Assembly: GCA_001275005.1 (NCBI GenBank) | Contig: JWZX01002500.1 | Coordinates: forward strand, 1 to 19,603 | Direction: 5' to 3' | Length of the DNA stretch: 19,603 nt | From: Chrysochromulina tobinii | Taxonomy: Eukaryota; Haptophyta; Prymnesiales; Chrysochromulinaceae | Shown here: positions 1 to 7,659 of the stretch, piece by piece | Position numbering within the stretch: the stretch's first letter is position 1 | Layout of the letters: the number at the start of each line of letters is the position of its first letter | Notes under the pieces: generated by a model | What the model was told of the DNA's origin: nothing | Databases searched by the model: none | Seen by the model: the letters and a program-made list of their open reading frames with translations, nothing else | Program-made: the position numbers and the translations under genes

Positions 1-113
1 GCGTCGTCCATCATGTCTTTGAGCGTGCCAGCTCGCTGGGCCACCCGGCGCGTCCACTCGACAGCCTCGCCCTCGCGCGCCCGCAAGCACACACGCTCCT
101 GGCCGTCGGACAT
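1..113 (-). CDS. Partial N-terminus, possibly SKP1/elongin-C-like
   Basis: A minus-strand frame starts with ATG at 113-111 and runs off the left edge of the window, giving 37 residues. It opens MSDGQERVCL and continues through VAQRAGTLKDMMDD. The pattern SDG, then a short strand, then A-x-x-(S/A)-G-T-(L/I)-K-x-M-(L/M) followed by acidic residues resembles the N-terminus of the SKP1/elongin C BTB-like fold, which serves in cullin-RING ubiquitin ligases. This rests on a few dozen residues only, so the family call is weak. The gene is divergent from PSTK and the two share the spacer at 114-293. No stop or splice site is visible in the portion present. Confidence 0.4.
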   Translation of the reverse strand, partial: MSDGQERVCLRAREGEAVEWTRRVAQRAGTLKDMMDD

Positions 114-293
114 TTTGATCACGGGCACGAGGCTTCCCCACACAAAAGGTCGCCACGATCCCACTCTTCACGGCATTAGAAGGTCGGGACCAACTTTCGT
201 GATTAATTTTAGTGATTCTCGGATTCGTGAAGAGGACGTGGTGGCCGTACTCGACACACCTCGCCTTTGTGTGAATGTGAATGCCGTGTCAAA
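114..293. promoter_or_regulatory. Shared spacer between two divergent genes
   Basis: This 180-bp region separates the ATG of the left minus-strand gene from the ATG of PSTK, so it must hold both 5' untranslated regions and both core promoters. No TATA box is obvious. The block at about 188-225 is richer in A/T than its surroundings. The promoter call is inferred from gene orientation. Confidence 0.4.
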
Positions 294-1538
294 ATGTCGT
301 CGGGGGCAAGGGCCGCGGGCGCGGTCGTCTGCCTGTGCGGTCTCCCGGGCGCCGGCAAGAGCACGCTTGCCCGGCATGTGCTTGCCGTCGGTGCTGAACG
401 GCTCCGTGCGGCGCTGCGAGTGCAGGGGCTCCGTCTTTGGCACCTGTGCTTTGATGACGCCCTCGCTGCCCTGCAGAAGGAGGCGGGTGCGAGCGATTTT
501 GATCCGGAGCTGTGGCACCGGGCACGCGAGCTCGCGCTGCACGCCGTGCACGCTCTCTTCCTTTTTCGCTCTGGCACCAAGGCATTGGAGGCTATAGCCC
601 GCAGCAGCATGGCTGGCAATGCGGAGGCCGCCAGTTGCATTGACATCGTCCTTCTCGACGACAACATGCACTACCGCTCGATGCGGCGAGCGTACTACAA
701 GGTGGCGCGCGAAGCGCAGCTTGCTTTCTGCACCATCTGCCTGCCCCTTCCCGTTGACGAGGCTGTTGCGCGCGACGCTCGTCGATCGCCTCCGCATCAC
801 GTTGGACGTGCGACGATCGAGGTGATGGCAGAGGCTTTGCAGTGGCCGGACCCGGATCGGTTCCCGTGGGAGGGGACGGCTATCCGTCTGGAGCACTGGC
901 AGGTCTCGGAGCCCGCTGCTGACGTGCTCTCGACCATCAGAGGCACTGTGACTGAAAGAGAGGATGGCGGTGCCTCCTCGCAGATGTTGGCTGCAGCACC
1001 CTCCACAGCGCAACCGTTGGATGTGCTCCCGCCACCTGCGCCACTACCTGCGCTGCCTTCGCTGCCGCCTGCGCCGCCTGCGCCGCTTGCGCCAGCGCTC
1101 GACACGCTCGACGCCAGCGCTGTCGCGCCAGCTCGCTCGGAGATATCGATCTCCGTGTGGGAGATCGATTTTTGGGAGGCGCTCGCGTCGGCCGTGGCAT
1201 CGCCTGTGGAGGCAGAGCCGACCACGGGCATCGAGGCCGCGGCACGGGCGGTTCTCGCGTCGGCGAGTGCGGCCGTGACGGCCGAGAGCGCAGTGCATCA
1301 GTTCGACTTGCGGCTACGCCGGCACGTGACTGCACAGATGAAGGCACACGAGGGGCTCGCTCTCGGGCCACCACAGCGGACCGCCTTTGCAAAGCTCGTC
1401 GCGGAACGCAAGAAAGAGGCACTTCAGACCTGCAAACGGCGGCTGGCCGAGCTGGCTGTGGCTGAGGACGCGGACGCGGATAGGGTCATGGATGCCATCG
1501 AGCAGCAGTTTGCCATGGGGCTGCGCGTGGCGAGCTGA
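294..1538 (+). CDS. PSTK: L-seryl-tRNA(Sec) kinase (PSTK)
   Basis: PSTK phosphorylates Ser-tRNA(Sec); SEPSECS then converts the product to Sec-tRNA(Sec), so the organism should make selenoproteins. The 414-residue protein has a P-loop, GLPGAGKST, at residues 16-24. A DDN motif at 122-124 is followed by the conserved Y-x-SMR-x-x-Y-x-x-A-R-E block, typical of archaeal/eukaryotic PSTK, and then an arginine-containing lid near 159-164. WPDPDRFPWE near 184-192 also matches the family. The protein is longer than the human enzyme (about 350 residues) because of a Pro/Ala-rich linker at about residues 235-275. The helical C-terminal PSTK region follows the linker. I chose the ATG at 294 (context gtcaaaATG); the frame opens upstream at 267 only with TTG. 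No intron is needed. Confidence 0.93.
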   Translation: MSSGARAAGAVVCLCGLPGAGKSTLARHVLAVGAERLRAALRVQGLRLWHLCFDDALAALQKEAGASDFDPELWHRARELALHAVHALFLFRSGTKALEAIARSSMAGNAEAASCIDIVLLDDNMHYRSMRRAYYKVAREAQLAFCTICLPLPVDEAVARDARRSPPHHVGRATIEVMAEALQWPDPDRFPWEGTAIRLEHWQVSEPAADVLSTIRGTVTEREDGGASSQMLAAAPSTAQPLDVLPPPAPLPALPSLPPAPPAPLAPALDTLDASAVAPARSEISISVWEIDFWEALASAVASPVEAEPTTGIEAAARAVLASASAAVTAESAVHQFDLRLRRHVTAQMKAHEGLALGPPQRTAFAKLVAERKKEALQTCKRRLAELAVAEDADADRVMDAIEQQFAMGLRVAS

Positions 1539-1982
1539 CACAACGTCAGCACGTTTGAAGCTGCATGAGATGCGAGTCGATGTGTCGGTGTTGCACAGGC
1601 CACGGGGAGGAGCGCGAGCCTCGACAATGATCAATGTTAGATCTGGCCGAGATCTCCGTGTAGACCAAAAAAGCGAAAGTCGCGAGGTGTGCCGCGATCA
1701 CACAAGCTCGGAAAAGCAAGAATTTATTATAAACCACTTTGCGGCGTCGGATGTTCGCGGTTTACGCTTCCGTGATGTCGATCCGAGCCCGGGAGGGCCG
1801 ACCGCGGTCCGGTCCGGTCGCCTGACGTTGTGTGCCACTGTCGGGACGCGGGGCCCATGTTAGGCCCATGCCCAGCACGGGACGCGCCACGCGCTGCCCC
1901 CCTCTCGCACAGCCCGCCACCTCCCACCTCGTATAGCCTCGCGCCCGCTCTCAAGAGGCGCGCTGTGAAGTATGATCATAGA
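1539..1982. other. Convergent intergenic spacer
   Basis: This spacer lies between the 3' ends of PSTK (+) and the TCD gene (-). It holds no supported gene. An AT-rich patch at about 1720-1740 contains AATAAA when read on the minus strand (complement of 1723-1728). It could serve as a polyadenylation signal for the TCD transcript about 255 bp past its stop, but nothing else supports this. Confidence 0.5.
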
Positions 1983-3662
1983 TCAACAAGGCGCCGTGGC
2001 CCACGCGCTGCGCTCACTCCCCGCCTGCTTGAGCGCGCGGCCAACCGCGGCAGCGAGCTCTGGCTCCCATCGGGCCATCGGGTCTGAGGCCCGATCGTGC
2101 TCCTCAGCCTCTTGCTTGGTGAGCAGCACGAGGTTGTCGACGGCGGCCGGACGAGTGCGGTCCCAGCGTGTGAACACGAGCGCTGCACCGCCGCCGCCGA
2201 TGCAGCCGCCGCTTGCCACACACACGCCGCCCCACACCTCGGTCACGAGATACTCGAGGTCCTCGGGCCATACATCTGGCGGCGTCGTGGCCCCAAACAC
2301 CTCGCGCTCGCGCCGGAGAAGCGCCTTATGTGCGTCTTCACGGTTCGTCTTCGTGAACAGGCCGACGCTCGGTGTGAGCGCACAGCCAGCAAGCTCGCAA
2401 AGGCACGCTGAGGCCGCAGCGTGTCCCATGCCTGCCCGGAGCGCCCCGCGCATCGAGAGGCTCGATGGGTCGAGGCGAGCGCTGTCGCGGGCGTTGTCGC
2501 TGCCGCCACCCTCGGCCTTTGGACCAGTGCCCTCAGCATCCGTCAGAGAGCTGCTCCCGTGGCGCTTGCTGCTCGCAGCCCGTGCCCCATCCGTTATGGC
2601 TACGCCTGCGCTTCCGCCGGTCCATGCGGCGAGCTCAGCGGCCGTGGGCGCCCCTGGACGATGTGTCCTGATGCTCGAGGTCTCCCCCGCATGCACCGCC
2701 AGCAGCGAGGCCGCGGCCATCGGCGGCGCATGCGGCACGAGCCGGCGTGTCTGAGACACAAGCCTACGGGCGGCGATGGAGCCGCAGACGTCGTGCAAGC
2801 TGCTGAAGCGCTGGCGAACCACCTCAGCCGGGGGCTCGTCGCTCGCGTAGACGACGGGGACGCAGCGCACGCGGGCCGCGAGGCACGCCGCGAGGCACGC
2901 CGCGAGCGTGTGGCTCGGCTCCCCTGGAGCCGAAGGCAAGCACGCAACGACCATGTCGACGCCATAGGAGGCTGCTCTACTGCCAGCGCCGTCAGAACCA
3001 TCAGCGCCGGCGCCGCCGCCCTCGCCGCCGCCGTGGCTGCTCACGCCGCCAACAGCACCACCACCAAAGAGCAGTGCAGCCGCATTCTCCGGCGTGATCC
3101 GCTCCGCCACCACCTCCACACAGCACGCTGGCAGCACTCGCGACAGCACCGAGCGCAGCACTGCACCTTTGAGGGCGCCCAAGTCAGTGCGTGTAGCGAC
3201 AGCATGCGATTCGAGACTGCGCTCAGTGACGCGCCCGGGGTCGATGAGGCGCAGCCGGCGCACGCCCGTGCGCCCGAGCAGCTGCGCCACGTGCGAGCCC
3301 ACGCCACCCACACCCAAGACCACCACGCGTGCGCCCTCCACTCGAGCCTGGCCGGCATCGCCCAGGTAGGCGCGGTTGCGAGAGAGCTGCTCTGTCAGCA
3401 GCTCGGCCTCCTCGGCGCGCTCATGATCGGCTGCCGCCGCGTCGTCTGCGCTCTCTGATGGCGCCAGGAAGGGTAGCAGCGCGGTCCCTGCCGCCGTGTC
3501 GGGCACCCTCGCGGCCCGTGCCGTCGCTGCGCCACCGAACAACGTGCTCTCCCGCCCATTCCGGCGGCGCCAAATCAGGTAGCATGCGCTCGCCGTCACG
3601 AGGAGGAGCGAGCTGGCCATAGGCAGCGCCGGAGCGTGAGCGCTAGAAGCTGTCGGTGCCAT
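1983..3662 (-). CDS. ThiF/E1-like tRNA threonylcarbamoyladenosine dehydratase (TCD family)
   Basis: TCD enzymes use ATP to cyclise t6A at position 37 of ANN-decoding tRNAs to ct6A. Yeast Tcd1/Tcd2 are membrane-anchored on mitochondria, and bacterial TcdA/CsdL is the soluble relative. This 559-residue protein has a hydrophobic segment at about residues 15-30 followed by WRRR, suiting an N-terminal membrane anchor. NRAYLGDAG near 96-104 precedes the Rossmann motif GVGGVGSH at 117-124. LIDPGRV ends with the acidic residue that binds the ribose (D141). HAVATRTDLGALK at 153-165 matches the family's HAVAT-x-x-D-V-G-x-x-K. The Arg expected just before HAVAT is replaced. Long Gly/Ala/Ser-rich inserts make it larger than yeast Tcd (about 430-450 residues). 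The ATG at 3662 is preferred; the frame extends to 3710 only with GTG. No intron is seen. Confidence 0.88.
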   Translation of the reverse strand: MAPTASSAHAPALPMASSLLLVTASACYLIWRRRNGRESTLFGGAATARAARVPDTAAGTALLPFLAPSESADDAAAADHERAEEAELLTEQLSRNRAYLGDAGQARVEGARVVVLGVGGVGSHVAQLLGRTGVRRLRLIDPGRVTERSLESHAVATRTDLGALKGAVLRSVLSRVLPACCVEVVAERITPENAAALLFGGGAVGGVSSHGGGEGGGAGADGSDGAGSRAASYGVDMVVACLPSAPGEPSHTLAACLAACLAARVRCVPVVYASDEPPAEVVRQRFSSLHDVCGSIAARRLVSQTRRLVPHAPPMAAASLLAVHAGETSSIRTHRPGAPTAAELAAWTGGSAGVAITDGARAASSKRHGSSSLTDAEGTGPKAEGGGSDNARDSARLDPSSLSMRGALRAGMGHAAASACLCELAGCALTPSVGLFTKTNREDAHKALLRREREVFGATTPPDVWPEDLEYLVTEVWGGVCVASGGCIGGGGAALVFTRWDRTRPAAVDNLVLLTKQEAEEHDRASDPMARWEPELAAAVGRALKQAGSERSAWATAPC

Positions 3663-4254
3663 GTGCCGGCTCACGAGCAGACACCTGCGAGCAGCGCACG
3701 CACACGCCACCGCGCTCTCTCAATTGCTTTGCGAGCATGCCAGAGCATGCAAGCGTAGTGTACATCCGGTCAACCTCGGCAAAATGCCGCGTTCCCTATC
3801 TGTTCTTGGGAGATCATCGCGAGCGCGGTGCGGCGTGCGTGCGGCCGCCCGCGTGTGAGCCGGCCAAGGGATGCTCCACGCGCGGTGCCACCCATGACTC
3901 GGGTGTGACTGCACGGTGATGGCGCGGCTGGGCGGTAAGAGCGTGCATTGCTATTGGAAGCGCTATCGACCAAAGGCAGAACTAGGCCCGTGGCCTTCTT
4001 TATGCATCCGTGGCGGCGGGCGCTGTATCGCGGGCCCGCATGCCAGACTCACGTTCCCAGGGCAAGTAAAGACAAGTCAAGTCAAGTCGGTCCTTCACAA
4101 CTCCACATTCGCGTAGCAAAACGCCACGTTCGCAAGGTCCAGCGCAAAGGCAAGGCAAGGCAAGCAGTGAGTGTGAATGCGGGGCCCAAAGTTCGCGAAA
4201 CAACCAAAGTTGTGTTCTTGTGCTTTTGGCTTTGCGTCCGCACTAAGCCGCGCC
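3663..4254. promoter_or_regulatory. Divergent intergenic region with short simple repeats
   Basis: This 592-bp spacer separates the TCD gene (-) and the two-exon gene (+) and should contain both promoters. Short tandem runs lie near the plus-strand gene: CAAGT repeated at about 4071-4087 and GGCAA repeated at about 4149-4163. No TATA box or protein-coding feature is supported. The right end may be 5' UTR, or coding if the ATG at 4177 is used. Confidence 0.4.
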
Positions 4255-4883
4255 ATGCTTCGCAACATGCTCGATGGTGACGGCCAGGACCAGTACGACT
4301 CGGGTGGCTGGTGCTTCCCGAAGCCGATCCCGCCGCAGAACAAGAACGACGGCCAGACCCGCGTTCTTGATCCCATGATGCCTGTGAACACGAACGAGGC
4401 GTTCGTTGCTGGCTTGAGGGAGTACCCTGATGAGGACCCTCGACTATGGCAGGCCCACAAGAAGGAGTGGCAGTCGGTGCAGGGTGGCTCCATCCTGACC
4501 ATCTGCAAGCTCCATCCGTCGCAGCGCCCGCCGATGGTGCGGCCGGAGGATGACAACGAGGTGTGTGCTGCTGCCGCCTTGCCCAGTGCCGCCCATCACC
4601 ATGGCCACGCGTACGCCTGCATGCAGCGCCCCGTCCCACCAACCTGGCTAATCCTCGCTCGATCGCTCCCGGTGCGCCTTGCGTGTGCTCGCAGCTTGGG
4701 CAGCAGGATGTCGACGAGTTCATCAAGAAGCTTGTCGAGACGGGGCAGCCGATCATCAAGGCAGGTGGGCTGGGCAAAAACTCTCTCTCTGCGATGGGCG
4801 CGAAGGGAATTCTGGGCGCGCCGAAGGGCGTCGAGTCGAACAACTTCGACGGCCAGCGCGGTTTCACCGGGCTCACCGAGTGA
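4255..4883 (+). CDS. Unrecognised two-exon protein, 164 residues
   Basis: I do not recognise this family. Exon 1 (4255-4560) and exon 2 (4695-4883) join in phase 0 across a 134-bp GT-AG intron, giving 164 residues if the first possible acceptor is used. Exon 1 encodes MLRNMLDGDG, then GGWCFPKPIPPQ, then a charged region with LWQAHKKEW. Exon 2 encodes DVDEFIKKLVETGQPIIKAG and ends GFTGLTE. Amino-acid use in both exons is that of a soluble folded protein, unlike the other frames. An upstream in-frame ATG at 4177 would add 26 basic, acid-free residues ending ALSRA, which look like a mitochondrial presequence, so the true start is uncertain. Transcript reads are the deciding evidence. Confidence 0.7.
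4561..4694 (+). other. Intron with tandem in-frame acceptors
   Basis: The donor is GAG|GTGTGT at 4561. The acceptor is GCTCGCAG ending at 4694. Two more AGs end at 4703 and 4706, and all three leave exon 2 in the same frame. They would give products differing by three or four residues (LGQ, or LGQQ). Reading straight through moves into unrelated sequence, so splicing is required. Confidence 0.75.
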
Positions 4884-5466
4884 GCTGGCAGCGACGACCG
4901 CGGGCGGCGCAGGCGGGGCTGGCGCGCAGCGAGTGCCATACGTGGCCAGAGCGAAAAGTACGGTCGGAGTCGAGGGCTCTGTCGCGACCGCACACTGCAG
5001 GCTGTGGCCGCGTGCACGATTGGCGGATGTGCATGGCATGGGGCGTGCCGATGACGAGTGATGCGTGTCCGTGGGAGTGATGGCATGCGGCAAGAGAACA
5101 AGCGCGTCGCCCACAGTGCGTGACGGTAGCGCGCGTGTCCTCGCGAGACAGTTCAAGAGTGCAGCATTTGTGCGTGCGCGTTGTTTAACCTGAGATTTCC
5201 TGAGATGCCCTTCGACAACGCGCGTGCACATGTAGACACATGATGGTTCTCGCGCGTCCCGTGTTCCGAAGAGTTCCGCCTCTGGCCTATCGTATCCCGT
5301 GGGCCAGGCCTGCCTAATCCGCGTACCGCGGTGCCGACGCTCTCCCGCGCCCGGCCTGGCCCGTCAAGCGTCATGTGATGCTCACATCTGAATCGCCTTC
5401 CGCCCCCGGCTGCCCACACAGACGGGCTCTGACCTCTGTCTGTCTCGTTCGCTGAGCCATGGCTCC
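4884..5466. other. Convergent intergenic spacer
   Basis: This spacer lies between the 3' ends of the two-exon gene (+) and the coiled-coil gene (-), 583 bp. Frames here are shadows without recognisable domains. I see no RNA gene or repeat. Confidence 0.5.
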
Positions 5467-7659
5467 TTAGGCGCCCCCCGAGGCAGCCCGCATCGAGAAC
5501 TCGCCCTGCTGGAGCCGCGACGTCGCCCCCGTTGAGCGCAGGCGCTCGAGCCGGCCACGAAAGTGCTCCTCGCTCGACAGCGCGGGTGCGTTGCCCACTC
5601 GCTGACCGGTAGGTCGCTCGTACGCGTAGTCCGGGGGCGAGTAGGCGGATTTAGGATCGCGGTACGTGCGCACGAGCCACCCGTCGACGCGGGCCTCCTG
5701 GTACTCGGGCTCCTCGGCGGCCGGGCGTTGGCGCCACTGGCCGTTGGCGTAAAATGCGAGCGCCTCTGCGTGGTGGGCAGCGGTCGGCGACGACGCGACG
5801 ATGATGGGGCGGCGCTCCGAGCCCGCGGCCTCGGCAAGCTGCGAGCGCGTAGGCCGAGCCGCCGGCCTTGGCAACGACGCCGCGGACGGCGAAGAGCCTC
5901 CCATGAAGTGGCGGCGCTCCGAGCCCGTGGCCTCGGCAACCTGCGAGCGCGTGGGCGACGACGCGACGATGATGGGGCGGCACTCCGAGCCCACTGCATC
6001 GGCAAGCTGCGAGCGCGGCATCGAGGCCGGCAACGAGGGAAGAGGCATCGCGCCCATCGCAGGGGGCGACGGGGCAACCTCCTCGGGCGTGGGCGGCGGC
6101 GCGGGCACCGCCTCGGGCATAGTCACCGCCTCGGGCATGGTCACCGCCTCGGGCATGGGCACCGCCTCGGGCATAGTCACCGCCTCGGGCATGGTCACCG
6201 CCTCAGGCATGGGCGCCACCTCGGGCATGGGCGCCGCCTCGGGCATGGTCACCGCCTCGGGCATGGGCGCCACCTCGGGCATGGGCGCCGCCTCGGGCAT
6301 AGTCACCGCCTCGGGCATGGGCGCCACCTCGGGCATGGTCACCACCTCGGGCATGGGCGCCGCCTCGGGCATGGGCACCACCATCTCCTTCACACGTGCC
6401 ATCTCATCCTTGGTGTGCGACAGAATCTCCTCCATTGCCTCGAGCGCGAGCCGCGCCGCGACCGCCTCTTGCTGGGCGGCCGCGGACACCGCCCGCTCCG
6501 CCTCGAGTTGCGCCGCCGCCTGCGCGTGCACTGCCGCGAGCAGGGCTGCGGCCTGCGCCTGCGCCGCCGCCTGCGCCATGCTGATCTCAATCTGCTTGGA
6601 AGCCTGCGCCTTGGTGGCCGCCATCTGCTCCTGCTGCGCCTCTCGCTCCACCGCGGCTTGCGCCCGAGTGCTCGCGAGCTGTGCTCGCACGCCATCGAGC
6701 TCCTCTTGCGTCGCGTCGAGCATCTCGGCCGCTTGCACGTTGTTCATGTTCAGCTGCTCGCGCACCGCTTCGAGCTCCGCCTGCGCAGCTATTGCCTGCA
6801 CTATCGACTTCTCGGGCTGCTCCATCGACGCTGTCTCGAGCGCTGCCACCGCCTCGAGCTCCGCCTCCTGCTTCTTGGCTGCCTCACGGCGGGCCAACTC
6901 ACCCAGGCACTCGTGCAGCAGCGACTGGCTCTCGTCGAGCTTCTCAACGGCCAGCACCTTGTGAGCTTTGGTCGTCTCAAGCTCCGCCCGGCACGCCTCC
7001 AGCTCCGCATGCTTCGCGGCGAGCTGCGCGGCAGCATGCTCGCGGTGGGCTTTGAGGTCCACAAAGACGTTCTCGAGCTCTGCCAGCGACGCCTCGAACT
7101 GCGCCACCTGCATCCACGCCTTCGCCTTGGACTGCATGCAGGCCTCCAACTCTGTGCGGACTGTCTCCAACTCGGCATGTTTGGCCTCGGAATGCATCTT
7201 CTTGGCCGTGATCAGCTCCGCGCGGATCGCGTCGAGCTCTTCGACCTTTGCGTCGAGCTCTTCGTCTTTCGCCTGCAGCTTCGTCTGCAGCGCTTGCATG
7301 TCCGCTTCAAGGGCCAGACCTGCCTCAAGGAGCGATGCGACCCGAGTGTTGGATGCCGCACATTCTGCCCGCACATTCTCGAGATCCTCATAGGCCACCT
7401 TGAGCTGGGTCGTGGCCTCCGCCTTGGCTTCACAGCAGATGGCAAGGTTGTTACGCAGATTCTCGACGACGGCCTGAAGTTCGAGCCCTGCAGAGTTGAG
7501 TGCCTCGACGCGTGCCTCCATCTCGGTGTCGTAGATGGCGATTGCTTTGAGTGTCGACGGCTCGACCATGTTGATGGCTCGCGTGCGTGCCGTGGGTGTG
7601 TAGAAGAAGGCCGGTCGCACGAAGGTAACGCTTGCCAGAAGCAGCAAGGGAGATGTCAT
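5467..7659 (-). CDS. Large coiled-coil protein, probably plastid-targeted
   Basis: This 730-residue protein has no enzyme domain I recognise. It starts MTSPLLLLASVTFVRPAFFY, a hydrophobic core followed by A-S-V-T-F-V-R-P. That resembles the ASAFAP-type cleavage motif of secondary red-plastid presequences, and a Thr/Arg-rich stretch ending RAINM follows. About 330 residues of Glu/Ala/Leu heptad-like sequence (LEAVRAELETT, ELEAVREQL and similar) predict a long coiled coil. Fifteen hexapeptides of the MPEAVT/MPEAAP/MPEVAP type come next. Three degenerate copies of RSQLAEAAGSERRPIIVASS follow, then a C-terminal region with WLVRTYRDPKSAYSPPDYAY. A structural or scaffolding role is inference. The in-frame ATG at 7818 has a better start context (A at -3) and would add 53 residues. 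I prefer 7659 because it places the hydrophobic segment at the N-terminus. No intron is needed. Confidence 0.83.
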   Translation of the reverse strand: MTSPLLLLASVTFVRPAFFYTPTARTRAINMVEPSTLKAIAIYDTEMEARVEALNSAGLELQAVVENLRNNLAICCEAKAEATTQLKVAYEDLENVRAECAASNTRVASLLEAGLALEADMQALQTKLQAKDEELDAKVEELDAIRAELITAKKMHSEAKHAELETVRTELEACMQSKAKAWMQVAQFEASLAELENVFVDLKAHREHAAAQLAAKHAELEACRAELETTKAHKVLAVEKLDESQSLLHECLGELARREAAKKQEAELEAVAALETASMEQPEKSIVQAIAAQAELEAVREQLNMNNVQAAEMLDATQEELDGVRAQLASTRAQAAVEREAQQEQMAATKAQASKQIEISMAQAAAQAQAAALLAAVHAQAAAQLEAERAVSAAAQQEAVAARLALEAMEEILSHTKDEMARVKEMVVPMPEAAPMPEVVTMPEVAPMPEAVTMPEAAPMPEVAPMPEAVTMPEAAPMPEVAPMPEAVTMPEAVTMPEAVPMPEAVTMPEAVTMPEAVPAPPPTPEEVAPSPPAMGAMPLPSLPASMPRSQLADAVGSECRPIIVASSPTRSQVAEATGSERRHFMGGSSPSAASLPRPAARPTRSQLAEAAGSERRPIIVASSPTAAHHAEALAFYANGQWRQRPAAEEPEYQEARVDGWLVRTYRDPKSAYSPPDYAYERPTGQRVGNAPALSSEEHFRGRLERLRSTGATSRLQQGEFSMRAASGGA
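5783..6016 (-). repeat. Three degenerate coding repeats of about 66 bp
   Basis: Copies lie at about 5783-5850, 5891-5950 and 5951-6016 inside the coiled-coil gene. They encode variants of RSQLAEAAGSERRPIIVASS. The outer two are the most alike. The middle copy diverges after GSERR, ending HFMGGSSP. Confidence 0.8.
6103..6372 (-). repeat. 18-bp coding minisatellite, 15 units
   Basis: Fifteen head-to-tail 18-bp units, each encoding a hexapeptide MPE(A/V)(V/A)(T/P), fill 270 bp with no interruption. A higher-order period of three units (54 bp) is visible. In protein order, MPEAVT-MPEAAP-MPEVAP recurs in the first part and MPEAVT-MPEAVT-MPEAVP in the second. The array keeps the reading frame exactly. 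Confidence 0.95.

Noticed and set aside
168-1013. Minus-strand frame of 281 residues opposite PSTK
   Set aside because: No domain is recognisable, and the plus strand in this stretch encodes the conserved PSTK kinase domain.
2421-3458. Plus-strand frame of 345 residues opposite the TCD gene
   Set aside because: Arg/Ala/His-rich shadow without motifs; the minus strand carries the ThiF signatures.
4082-5101. Minus-strand frame of 339 residues across the two-exon gene
   Set aside because: Composition is rich in Arg, Ser, Pro and Cys, as expected of GC-rich noise. The plus strand gives two protein-like exons joined by consensus splice sites.
6103-6372. Regular repeats resembling a CRISPR array
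   Set aside because: The 18-bp units are contiguous with no unique spacers and keep the reading frame of a eukaryotic protein, so they are a coding minisatellite.
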